This document shows positions 34,092 through 40,978 of a DNA stretch of 45,301 bases, piece after piece (within the stretch, counting starts at the first letter, position 1; every line of letters starts with the position of its first letter). Below the pieces are notes generated by a model that was not told where the DNA came from, did not search any database, and saw nothing but the letters and a program-made list of their open reading frames with translations. The translations under genes were made by a program, and so were the position numbers. The stretch comes from BOG-938 sp035524315 (GTDB lineage: Bacteria > Pseudomonadota > Alphaproteobacteria > Caulobacterales > Caulobacteraceae), in assembly GCA_035524315.1 (NCBI GenBank), contig DATKPD010000006.1:1-45301 (forward strand), read 5' to 3'.

Positions 34092-34154
34092 ATGCGACGT
34101 CTTTCCGCCGCCGAACGGCAGACGGCGCTTGCTATTCGCGAAGGCTACCTCTAG
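34092..34154 (+). CDS. Small upstream ORF (20 residues) before the cold-shock gene
   Basis: ATG 34092 to TAG 34152-34154 encodes MRRLSAAERQTALAIREGYL. A full Shine-Dalgarno AGGAGG lies at 34080-34085 with a 6-nt spacing, better than that of the cold-shock gene, which starts 40 nt after the stop. No homologue is recognised. It could be a regulatory upstream ORF or simply a translated small protein; the strong ribosome-binding site is the only positive evidence. Confidence 0.4.
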   Translation: MRRLSAAERQTALAIREGYL

Positions 34155-34194
34155 GGCGAGGTGCTGACTCATCTAAATGCAAACGAGCAAGACA

Positions 34195-34404
34195 ATGGCG
34201 ACCGGTACTGTAAAGTGGTTCAACACCACGAAGGGCTATGGTTTCATCCAACCGGACGCGGGTGGCGCGGACGTGTTCGTGCACGCTTCGGCCGTCGAAC
34301 GGGCGGGCCTGAACGCGCTGAACGAAGGCGACAAGGTGTCGTACGAACTCGAGAAGGACCGTAAGTCGGGCAAGATGTCCGCCGGCCAACTCGGCAAGGC
34401 CTAA
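34195..34404 (+). CDS. Cold-shock domain protein (CspA family)
   Basis: A 69-residue single cold-shock domain: ATGTVKWFNTTKGYGFIQPD contains RNP1 (KGYGFI) and ADVFVHASAV contains RNP2 (DVFVH), followed by GLNALNEGDKVSYELEKD. These proteins bind single-stranded RNA and DNA and act as RNA chaperones. ATG 34195 gives the standard MATGTVKWF start; an ATG at 34177 would add six residues. A perfect hairpin terminator follows 8 nt after the stop. The 5' region carries a small ORF with a strong ribosome-binding site. Confidence 0.95.
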   Translation: MATGTVKWFNTTKGYGFIQPDAGGADVFVHASAVERAGLNALNEGDKVSYELEKDRKSGKMSAGQLGKA

Positions 34405-34412
34405 TCCGGCCC

Positions 34413-34440
34413 GCGGAAGCTTCGGCTTCCGCCCCTTCTC
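34413..34440 (+). terminator. Terminator after the cold-shock gene
   Basis: GCGGAAGC (34413-34420) and GCTTCCGC (34425-34432) form a perfect 8-bp stem with a TTCG tetraloop, followed by the pyrimidine-rich CCCTTCTC. Confidence 0.85.
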
Positions 34441-34590
34441 TATCGACACGCGCTGAAGGGGCCCGCTCGCGGGCGACCTTCGGCTGTGTGCGCGTGGCCG
34501 GCAAGCGCATCCAGCGTCTTGCCGCCCGCATCCCGACATGGCATCGATGGCCGTGGCTCGGAGACCTCGCGCGCTCCTGGCCGCAGGCAT

Positions 34591-34666
34591 GCCGGTTTAG
34601 CTCAGTTGGTAGAGCAGCGCTTTTGTAAAGCGAAGGTCGCGGGTTCGAGCCCTGCAACCGGCACCA
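34591..34666 (+). tRNA. tRNA-Thr (anticodon TGT)
   Basis: 76 nt with encoded CCA (34664-34666). The acceptor arm pairs GCCGGTT with AACCGGC; the D-loop is AGCTCAGTTGGTAGAGC; the anticodon TGT (34624-34626) sits in a 7-nt loop; the T-arm is GCGGGTTCGAGCCCTGC. It reads ACA-type Thr codons. Its 3' end is the apparent insertion point of the decayed element that follows. Confidence 0.96.
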
Positions 34667-35163
34667 TCACGCGCTCCAGCGGCGTCTTGGCCACCTGGAA
34701 AAATTCTTATAAATTCAGTATATAGAGGGCTGCGGCTTCCAAAGTCCTCTGAACATGTTTGCCTCGATCTGGGGTACATGTGGGGTAGCTTTGCGGGGTA
34801 ACATCCGCGATCGCCTCCTTGGCGGCTGTCCAGGCTTCTTCCGGTGAGGTTCACATTAGGGGGCAACGCGCCCTCGATGGCTGATCCGAAGTATGAGGCT
34901 CTGGCCTGTTTGGCTGTACCAAACGCTTCACCGTTCGGTGCACCCGCAGCCATGTCCCCGATCCACTCGTCTCGGACCCGTGTGCCGCGGCGATGGCGCG
35001 CGGGGATTTTAGCAACTCGCTCAGCCAGAAAGCTTTGCGCTCCGGCTTAAGCTTGTCCCACCAGTGCCCATCGGCATGCCGCCCGACAGGTCGGCGTTGT
35101 CGACTACGCTCACCGCCCTTGCAGGGCCGCCAGCTGGCTTCCAGCGCCTCCAGCTCGTACGGC
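34667..35163. other. Degraded left end of the tRNA-Thr element
   Basis: No intact gene. The first 100 bases are less GC-rich (around TATAAATTCAGTATATAG). On the minus strand, short open pieces in different frames look like the lost C-terminal part of the primase pseudogene upstream, for example HWWDKLKPERKAFWLSELLK around 34970-35070 and PEEAWTAAKEAIADVTPQ around 34800-34850. They are broken by frameshifts and stops. No integrase gene is present, although this is where one would be expected next to a tRNA insertion site. Confidence 0.5.
34771..34800 (+). repeat. Three GGGGTA direct repeats near tRNA-Thr
   Basis: GGGGTA occurs at 34771-34776, 34782-34787 and 34795-34800, spacings 11 and 13. 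Closely spaced short direct repeats about 100 nt from a tRNA 3' end resemble arm-type binding sites of a tyrosine integrase. Function is inferred. Confidence 0.4.
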
Positions 35164-35627
35164 TCACCGCGCCTTGAGCTTGTCGGCGAGGGGCTGCCAG
35201 GTGTCTGCGGGGGTGTCCTCGGTCAGCTGGAACCAGACGTGCAGGCCCCCGCCGCTGGCGACCATCATGGGCATGTGCACGCCTAGGGCCTGGGCCAGAT
35301 CCTGCACCGCCCGGATCGCGTCCTGGCGCTTGGCGTAGCCCTTGGCGGGATCGCCCTTGACGTCGATGTCGAGCCACAGCGGGCGGCAGAACGCGGCGTT
35401 GTCGGCATCGCGCAGCCCCTCCTTACGACGCTCTCAAAAGATGCGCACGCGTCGTAGATGTCCAGGGACGTGTTAGCAAGTGTGCGCTCGACAGCGGCCC
35501 GCGCCGTGGCTTTGTTGTCGAACGCGCGGTGCTGGAGACCAGCAGGCGATTTGAAAGCTAGAAGGATAAGTCCTTGATTTGGAATCCCAGCCCAAAAAGC
35601 TGTCGACACTGGCGGGGTTGTCACCAT
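35164..35627 (-). pseudogene. Frameshifted phage/plasmid-type DNA primase (AEP fold)
   Basis: From ATG 35627 (preceded by GAGAAGG) the first frame runs TAFWAGIPNQGLILLAFKSP through NKATARAAVERTLANTSLDI to YDACASFES. Near 35420 the reading frame shifts and continues as DADNAAFCRPLWLDIDVKG, AKRQDAIRAVQDLAQALGV, MVASGGGLHVWFQLTEDTP and WQPLADKLKA, then stops at 35164-35166. The D-I-D of LWLDIDVK and SGGGLHV match the catalytic motifs of archaeo-eukaryotic-type primases found in prophages and mobile elements. The rest of the gene is only fragments downstream. It reads towards tRNA-Thr, 26 nt after the AlpA-like gene. Confidence 0.65.
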
Positions 35628-35653
35628 CGCCTTCTCGTAGATCTCTGAGTGTG

Positions 35654-35824
35654 CTACGCGTCGGGCCGCCGGGCCGTTGGATTGGCAAGCCACGCGCGGA
35701 TTTCCCGGACCCTGAACGCCGACGCGTGTGCGGTGCGCTTCACGGGTGCCGGGAAGCGCTTCTGATTGATCATGGCGTAAATGGTCGACTGGACCAGCCC
35801 CGAGGCCGCTTGGCCCGCAGCCAT
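35654..35824 (-). CDS. AlpA-like excisionase/regulator, possibly frameshifted
   Basis: The 56-residue frame from ATG 35824 reads GLVQSTIYAMINQKRFPAPV followed by KRTAHASAFRVREIRAWLAN. This is the helix-turn-helix and wing pattern of AlpA-type regulators (S-x-STIY-x-MI-x-x-x-x-FP-x-PVK ... W/FR-x-x-E-I-x-AWL), which control integrase or excision in prophages and islands. An upstream overlapping frame from ATG 35913 ends its similarity with AVRLDELPDEGFAR, which looks like the usual N-terminus of the same protein, so the gene may be broken by a frameshift near 35823. GAGGGG lies 8 nt before ATG 35824, so a shortened product is also possible. Confidence 0.55.
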   Translation of the reverse strand: MAAGQAASGLVQSTIYAMINQKRFPAPVKRTAHASAFRVREIRAWLANPTARRPDA

Positions 35825-36068
35825 CGGGCGAACCCCTCGTCGGGCAGTTCATCTAAGCGAACAGCCTCGCGCCGCTTACGGATCGGGCCCGGTGCCTCAG
35901 CAACGTCTATCATCTCCAAATCCAGCGGTTGTGATCCGCTTAGAGAGACTGGCGCGCAAGTAATTAATAGAAAAGCGCGTCCGGTTCGGGATATTCACTA
36001 GATTTAGTTCGTATGTGTTAGCGTGATAACGCAAATAAGTACTCCAAGTAATTGCTGAGAGGGTTGTA

Positions 36069-36212
36069 GTGGTGTCGATATTAGCTAATAAACACTGGAT
36101 GAGTGTTTTTGGTCCGCGCGACGACCTGCGAGATTGGCGTGCGGTGAAGGCACCGTTTCGTGTGCGAGTTGTGGCGCGGTTGATGTCCGCTCCCAACCAT
36201 TGCAATCCTTAA
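36069..36212 (+). CDS. Hypothetical small protein (47 residues)
   Basis: From GTG 36069 (or GTG 36072) to TAA 36210-36212 the frame encodes VSILANKHWMSVFGPRDDLR followed by DWRAVKAPFRVRVVARLMSA and PNHCNP. AGAGGG at 36058-36063 is well placed. The residue mix (W, aromatic and Arg content) looks more like protein than noise, and the frame lies in the same direction and just upstream of the membrane-protein gene. No family is recognised. Confidence 0.35.
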   Translation: MVSILANKHWMSVFGPRDDLRDWRAVKAPFRVRVVARLMSAPNHCNP

Positions 36213-36251
36213 GGCAAAGCTCGGCAGGGAGCGTGGGGCGAGGAGGGCTTG

Positions 36252-37091
36252 ATGTTGGCGGAGCGATACGCGGGATTCACTCTGGAATGCGTTCTATCCA
36301 TCTGGTGGGCGATGGCTTGGCGGGTGGCCCTTTCCTCCATGCTGGTAGGGGGAGCCTTGGGCATAAGCGCGGGCTTCCTACTCGGCCTAACGGGGAACAC
36401 TCCGGCGGTGGGCGCTGGAGTCGGCGCGATCCTGGGGTGGCTGGGATCGATCCCTTGCTCGATCTGGGGGCTGCGGGCGGCGCTAACCAAGTGCTACGGT
36501 AACTTTACCATTCAGTTGATCGAAAAACCAATTCGATCACCGATCGAAGTTATTAATAAATCACCAGAAGATGTGCGCGCTGGTGAAATAGAAGACGCGG
36601 TGGAAGTTGACAAATGGAACCGTCAGACCTTTTGGCCAAGCGGGGCGATAGCTATTGCGGCATTGGTGTTGGTAGTGAGCGCTCTTGTGTATATCAGCGG
36701 AAAAGGGTCGGTGCCCGTCTCAACTTTGTCGCAACCGCCAGTCGACATGTCGGCGTTTGGCCCTGCGGCCGGTCCAGCCTCAACGCCAGCAGCCGCTGCA
36801 GCCAGCGCAACAGCGCCAGTGGTAACCGCGCAAGAGGCTCAAGCAATTCAGCTTGGAATGCCCTTAGAGCAGGTTCAGAGGATAATTGGCTCAAAGGGAG
36901 TTCGGACATCAAGTATGCGCGTAGGCGACCGCGACCTTGAGACCTACGCCTGGACCAACGACGACAATGGTTGGCAGACTAATTTGACAATTGAGTTCGA
37001 GAACGGCCTAGTCCAAAACATAACTACTCCGCTCGGCCAGCTGCCCAAGGGGGCCGCAGTTCCCAGCGCCGACCCGTCGGACACGCCGTAA
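36252..37091 (+). CDS. Membrane protein with C-terminal DUF3862/BLIP-like domain
   Basis: A 279-residue protein. Two or three membrane helices lie near the N-terminus (about 20-75; WWAMAWRVALSSMLVGGALG, VGAGVGAILGWLGSIPCSIW), then a polar stretch, another membrane helix (about 131-150; IAIAALVLVVSALVYISG), an Ala/Pro-rich linker and a C-terminal domain. The last domain reads AIQLGMPLEQVQRIIGSKGV, DLETYAWTNDDNGWQTNLTI and EFENGLVQNITT, the pattern of DUF3862/SmpA-like domains that bind proteins outside the cytoplasm. AGGAGG at 36241-36246 fixes ATG 36252 (TTG 36249 also possible). GC is lower and codon use differs from the neighbours, consistent with acquisition. Function unknown; cargo of the tRNA-Thr element. 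Confidence 0.7.
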   Translation: MLAERYAGFTLECVLSIWWAMAWRVALSSMLVGGALGISAGFLLGLTGNTPAVGAGVGAILGWLGSIPCSIWGLRAALTKCYGNFTIQLIEKPIRSPIEVINKSPEDVRAGEIEDAVEVDKWNRQTFWPSGAIAIAALVLVVSALVYISGKGSVPVSTLSQPPVDMSAFGPAAGPASTPAAAAASATAPVVTAQEAQAIQLGMPLEQVQRIIGSKGVRTSSMRVGDRDLETYAWTNDDNGWQTNLTIEFENGLVQNITTPLGQLPKGAAVPSADPSDTP

Positions 37092-37100
37092 CGCAGCGCC

Positions 37101-37451
37101 GTGTGCAAGTTCAACGACACCCCTCTCGATCCTGAGTCCACCCGAACCATCGTGCTCTTGGCGGAGGCCCATGAGGCTCCCAAGTGGTGGGACGGGAAGA
37201 AGCCGAAGGAACGTAATGCCTCCAAGGCGGCGATCAGAAAGCTGATGGCTGAAGCGTTCGCCAGGGGTAGGTCTGCAGGCAATCAACGTCCGAAGGAGGT
37301 TGTGGCGGCCTTGACCTCACCGAAGATCAAGGCGCTGCTGGCGGAGGTAGCGGAGGGGCAACTGCGAAAGCGAGAGCGGTTCGACCGGGCGGTCAGCCAG
37401 CCCCCAACTCGCTCAAAATCGCGGCCAAGGAAGTCTAAGCCGAGGGGCTAA
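37101..37451 (+). CDS. Hypothetical basic protein
   Basis: A 116-residue product from GTG 37101, 9 nt after the membrane-protein gene and probably cotranscribed. It is charged, soluble, with KWWDGKKPKERNASKAAIRK in the middle and a strongly basic tail SKSRPRKSKPRG, which could bind nucleic acid. No clear Shine-Dalgarno sequence and no recognised family. Codon use is unlike the flanking core genes. Reality of the gene is supported by length and tight spacing rather than by homology. Confidence 0.5.
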   Translation: MCKFNDTPLDPESTRTIVLLAEAHEAPKWWDGKKPKERNASKAAIRKLMAEAFARGRSAGNQRPKEVVAALTSPKIKALLAEVAEGQLRKRERFDRAVSQPPTRSKSRPRKSKPRG

Positions 37452-37503
37452 TCCCGGGCGCAAAAGGGCCGCTACCATCTAGCTGACTCGAAAATATGCG
37501 GAA

Positions 37504-37620
37504 TGGGGGCAAAATCAGCCCTGGAGGTCATTTTGGGGGGCAAGTCTGGCTCAGCGAACAAAGAAAACTATATATTTCAGTTATATATTCCAGTTGCGAG
37601 TCCTCGAGCCGCCTGAGACC
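37504..37620. other. Candidate right boundary (attR region) of the tRNA-Thr element
   Basis: Two imperfect direct repeats, TGGGGGCAAAATCAGCC (37504-37520) and TGGGGGGCAAGTCTGGC (37534-37550), resemble integrase arm sites. An AT-rich stretch (AACTATATATTTCAGTTATA, from 37569) follows, then CGAGTCCTCGAGCCGCC at about 37598-37614, which matches CGAGCCCTGCAACCGGC of the tRNA-Thr 3' end at 12 of 17 positions. GC-rich core sequence resumes after it. The match is too weak to be certain. Confidence 0.35.
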
Positions 37621-37724
37621 CTTGCACCCCCCATCCCTGCCTGGAAACCCGGCGCCGGCGGCTTTAGAGCGCGCGCCGGTGTCCGGCCGGCTTTGCACGC
37701 CTTCCGCGCGGCTTAAGAAGGGGC

Positions 37725-38744
37725 ATGAGGCAAGCCTTGGGCAGCGGCGCGGGTGGGCGGATCGCGGCGGTGTACGCCGGCCTGATCGGCTTTAACCTCG
37801 CCATGTGGATCTGGGCCCTGGCCGCCTTCGCCGGCCGGCCGGCGCTGCTGGCGACGGCGCTTCTGGCCTACGCTTTCGGCCTGCGCCACGCGGTCGACGC
37901 CGACCATATCGCCGCCATCGACAACGTCACGCGCAAGCTGATGAACGCGGGCCAGCGGCCGGTGGGCGTGGGCCTGTTCTTCGCCTGCGGCCACTCGGCG
38001 GTGGTGGGCCTGGCCGCCGCCGCGGCCCTCGGCGCCGCCCAGCATCTCGATCTGGATCGGCTGAAGGCCGTCGGCGGCCTGGCCTCGACCTTGGTGTCGG
38101 GCCTGTTCCTGGTGTTCGCCGCGGCCATGAACCTGATCGTGCTGGACGGGGTGTGTAAGGCGCTCGGCCGGTTCAGGCGCACCGGCGCCTACGCCGGCGA
38201 GGACGTCGAGCGCCTGCTGGCGGGCCGGGGCCTGGCCGCGCGCATCCTGCGGCCGGCGTTCGGCCTGATCAGCCACAGCTGGCACATGTTCCCGCTGGGC
38301 GTCCTGTTCGGGCTGGGGTTCGACACGGCTTCGGAGATCGTGCTGTTGGGTCTGTCGCAGGCCGAGGCCGCCAAGGGCTTGCCGCTGGGGACGCTGATGG
38401 TGTTCCCGGCGCTGTTCGCCGCGGGCATGACCCTGATCGACACCAGCGACGGGGTGCTGATGCTCGGCGCCTACGACTGGGCATTGGTCAGGCCGGCCCG
38501 CCGGCTCTACTACAACCTGGTCGTCACCGCCCTGGCGGTGGTCGTGGCCGTGCTGATCGGCGGGATCGAGCTGCTGGGCGTGGTCAGGGACCAGCTTGGC
38601 CTGACCGGGGGGGTATGGAGCGCGGTGCAGGCGCTGGGCGGCGACTTCAGCGGCCTGGGCTTCGCGGTCGTGGGCCTGTTCGCCGCCGCCTGGACGGGCT
38701 CGGCGATCTTCGCCCGCCTCAGGGGCGAGGCTGCGCCGGACTAG
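37725..38744 (+). CDS. Nickel/cobalt transporter (NiCoT family, HoxN/NixA type)
   Basis: A 339-residue permease with about eight membrane helices. Signature 1, RHAVDADHIAAIDNVTR (about 54-70), contains the HX4DH metal-recognition motif; later come FFACGHSAVVG, LFGLGFDTASEI and AGMTLIDTSDGVLML, all typical of NiCoT secondary transporters. Ni versus Co preference cannot be read. No cobalamin riboswitch consensus was found in the 100 bases upstream. Its stop shares CTAG (38741-38744) with the convergent transporter gene. Confidence 0.92.
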   Translation: MRQALGSGAGGRIAAVYAGLIGFNLAMWIWALAAFAGRPALLATALLAYAFGLRHAVDADHIAAIDNVTRKLMNAGQRPVGVGLFFACGHSAVVGLAAAAALGAAQHLDLDRLKAVGGLASTLVSGLFLVFAAAMNLIVLDGVCKALGRFRRTGAYAGEDVERLLAGRGLAARILRPAFGLISHSWHMFPLGVLFGLGFDTASEIVLLGLSQAEAAKGLPLGTLMVFPALFAAGMTLIDTSDGVLMLGAYDWALVRPARRLYYNLVVTALAVVVAVLIGGIELLGVVRDQLGLTGGVWSAVQALGGDFSGLGFAVVGLFAAAWTGSAIFARLRGEAAPD

Positions 38745-39877
38745 GGCTCTTTCTCGCCGCGCTGATGCGTGTGGCCGTCCCCGCGCCCATGCCCATCATG
38801 CCCATGCCGGTGGTGCAGGTCGGGATAGTGCGGATGGGCGTGGCGCAGGGGCTCGTGGCGGTGCCAGTGCACGTGCGGCTCGCCCGGCGGGTCGTCCGGG
38901 CCGTGGCGGTGCTGGTGATGGGCGTCGTGCACATGCCGGTGATCGTGGGCCATGGCCTCGTGCCTGTGCTCGTGATCGTGCCGTTCCGACAGGTGCAGCC
39001 ATACGCCCACGCCCATCAGCGCCGCCGCCAGCACGAGTTGCACGGTGACCGGCTCGTGAAACAGCGCCAGGGCCAGGGCCGCGCCCAGGAACGGCGCGCA
39101 GGAGAAATAGGCGCTGGTGCGCGCGGCGCCGAGGCCGCGCAGGGCCAGGATGAACAGCACCACGCTCACGCCATAGCCGAAGGCGCCGACGGTCATGGCG
39201 GCCAGGACCAGGCCCGCCTTGGGCAAGGCCGCGCCCCGGGCCAGGGCCAGCGCCAGATTGACCCCTCCCGCCGTCACGCCCTTGATCGCCCCCAGCTGAA
39301 CCGGATCGGCGCCGGACAGCTTGCGGGTCAGGTTGTTGTCGATGGCCCAGGCGAGACAGGCGCCGACGATGGCCAGGGCCGGCCATCCGACCGCGCCGAC
39401 CGCGCCCCCCGGCCAGGCCAGCACCATGGCGCCGCCCAGGATCGCCGCGGCGCCCGTCAGCACCCGCCGGTCGGCGTGCTCGCGGAACACCAGCCACGCG
39501 ATGGCCATGGTGGCCACGCCCTCCACGTTGAGCAGCAGCGCCCCCAGGCTGGCCGAGGCGCCGGCCAGGCCGATCATCAGCAGCGCCGGCCCGGCCACCC
39601 CGCCGCTGGCGATCACCAGGGCCAGCCACGGCCAGTCGGCCTTGCGAACCGGCGCCTCGGCCGCCAGGCGCAGCGGCCGGCGCGCGGCATGGATCAGGGT
39701 CAGGCCCAGCGCCGATCCCACATAAAGCAGCCCCGCCAGCATCAGAGGCTCGACGCCGTCGCCGATCAGCAGCTTGGACAGCGGCGTGCTGAACCCGAAC
39801 AGCGCCGCCGCCGCCAGGGCCATGAGCGCGGCGGACCGACGGGCGCCCGGCGGGGGCGGGGAAGGGGGATCGGCCAT
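38741..39877 (-). CDS. DMT/EamA-family transporter with a histidine-rich tail
   Basis: A 378-residue protein. Residues about 15-300 form ten hydrophobic segments in two EamA repeats (ALMALAAAALFGFSTPLSKL, ASLGALLLNVEGVATMAIAW). The tail from about 305 is extraordinarily His-rich (HDHEHRHEAMAHDHRHVHD, HWHRHEPLRHAHPHYPDLHH), suggesting metal binding. The tail lies on the cytoplasmic or periplasmic side depending on topology. Convergent with, and overlapping by 4 nt, the NiCoT gene. A metal-exporting or metal-responsive role is inferred; the EamA core alone does not say so. Confidence 0.85.
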   Translation of the reverse strand: MADPPSPPPPGARRSAALMALAAAALFGFSTPLSKLLIGDGVEPLMLAGLLYVGSALGLTLIHAARRPLRLAAEAPVRKADWPWLALVIASGGVAGPALLMIGLAGASASLGALLLNVEGVATMAIAWLVFREHADRRVLTGAAAILGGAMVLAWPGGAVGAVGWPALAIVGACLAWAIDNNLTRKLSGADPVQLGAIKGVTAGGVNLALALARGAALPKAGLVLAAMTVGAFGYGVSVVLFILALRGLGAARTSAYFSCAPFLGAALALALFHEPVTVQLVLAAALMGVGVWLHLSERHDHEHRHEAMAHDHRHVHDAHHQHRHGPDDPPGEPHVHWHRHEPLRHAHPHYPDLHHRHGHDGHGRGDGHTHQRGEKEP

Positions 39878-39908
39878 CGGCGGAGCCGCGCGCCTCAGCC
39901 GCCGCGGG

Positions 39909-40823
39909 TTATTGCGACATCTCGGCGTAGAAGGCGTCCAGCCGCGCGGGGTTGTTCCACTGCGCCGGATTGATGGTCCAGCCCAGGTCCTTGAACGGAA
40001 TCTTGGCCACGATCTGGTCCTTGGGCACGCCGGCCTTGACCAGGGCGCGGGCGTCCTCGATCACCGCATCGACCCGCCGACGATAATCCTCGAACTGGGC
40101 GCGGGTCAGCGGGGCGTCGCCGTGGCCCGGGATCAGGGTGTCGAAGTCGAGCTTGTCGATCTCGGCCAGGTTCTTCTGCCACCCCAGCATGCTGCCGCCG
40201 TCCGGATAATCGACGTTGGGATTGGCCGAGACCTCGTCGCCCGAGCAGACCACCTTCAGATCAGGGAAATAGACGATGGTGTCGCCGCCGGTGTGGGCGG
40301 CGTTGAAGTGATAGGCCTCGGCCACGGCGCCGGGGATGGTCACCGTGTAGCGGCGGGTGAAGGTGATGGTCGGCTCGGCCGAGCGCACCTGCCCCGGGGC
40401 CACGGCATAGGTCCGCACCAGCTGCTGTTCCACATCGTTGGCGATCACCGGTACGCCCGCGGCCTCGAACCGGCCGGTGTTGCCCGCGTGGTCCTGGTGC
40501 ACGTGGGTGACGATCACATCCTTCACCGGCAGGGCGGACACGCTTTGGATCGCGCGCAGCAGGTCATTGTAGAGGACATCGCCGGGGTTCTTGGTGTCGA
40601 CCAGGATCAGGCCGTCCTGGCCCACGCGCAGGGTCGAATTGCCGCCGTTGCCCAGGATCATGAACAGGCCGGGCTTGACCGGTTTGATCACCGCCGGCGT
40701 GAAGGGCGGCGGGGGCGCGGGCATGGGCATGGGTTGGGGCGCCGCCGCCGTCTGGGCCCAGGCCGCGCTCGAGAGGATCAGGGCCGCGCCGAGCCCGCCA
40801 AGATGGATCGCCGATTTGAACAC
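39909..40823 (-). CDS. Secreted metallo-beta-lactamase-fold hydrolase
   Basis: A 304-residue protein with a signal peptide (AIHLGGLGAALILSSAAWAQ), a Pro/Met-rich linker and an MBL-fold domain: VIVTHVHQDHAGNTGRFEAA carries the zinc motif HxHxDH (107-112), HFNAAHTGGDTIVYFPDLKV the third His, VCSGDEVSANPNVDYPDGGS and LIPGHGDAPLTRAQFEDYRR the later ligands. The order resembles cyclase/quinoprotein-relay-like or periplasmic MBL hydrolases; beta-lactam hydrolysis is not implied. Substrate unknown. Divergent from metG. Confidence 0.82.
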   Translation of the reverse strand: MFKSAIHLGGLGAALILSSAAWAQTAAAPQPMPMPAPPPPFTPAVIKPVKPGLFMILGNGGNSTLRVGQDGLILVDTKNPGDVLYNDLLRAIQSVSALPVKDVIVTHVHQDHAGNTGRFEAAGVPVIANDVEQQLVRTYAVAPGQVRSAEPTITFTRRYTVTIPGAVAEAYHFNAAHTGGDTIVYFPDLKVVCSGDEVSANPNVDYPDGGSMLGWQKNLAEIDKLDFDTLIPGHGDAPLTRAQFEDYRRRVDAVIEDARALVKAGVPKDQIVAKIPFKDLGWTINPAQWNNPARLDAFYAEMSQ

Positions 40824-40978
40824 GCTCGCCCCTCCCGCCGCCGGCCCGCCTTGAGCCGCTGCCGGACCTTAGGCGAGCGGGCGGGAAAATTCCACGGCGC
40901 GGCTTGGTTCTTCAGATTCCCGCGGGGGCGGCTTATATGGCGCTTCCCCTGGCCCTGAGCCTCCAGCCGAAAGCCGAC

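Noticed and set aside
34597..34953. Minus-strand ORF across the tRNA-Thr gene
   Set aside because: Its C-terminal part is just the antisense of the tRNA; no protein-like conservation.
35897..36205. Minus-strand 102-codon frame upstream of the AlpA-like gene
   Set aside because: AT-rich noise with no motif; the opposite strand holds a better supported small ORF.
37620..37724. Cobalamin riboswitch before the NiCoT gene
   Set aside because: The B12-box core and the AAxxxGAAxxxGGTGxAAxTCC-like stretch are absent; only a GC-rich inverted pair is seen.
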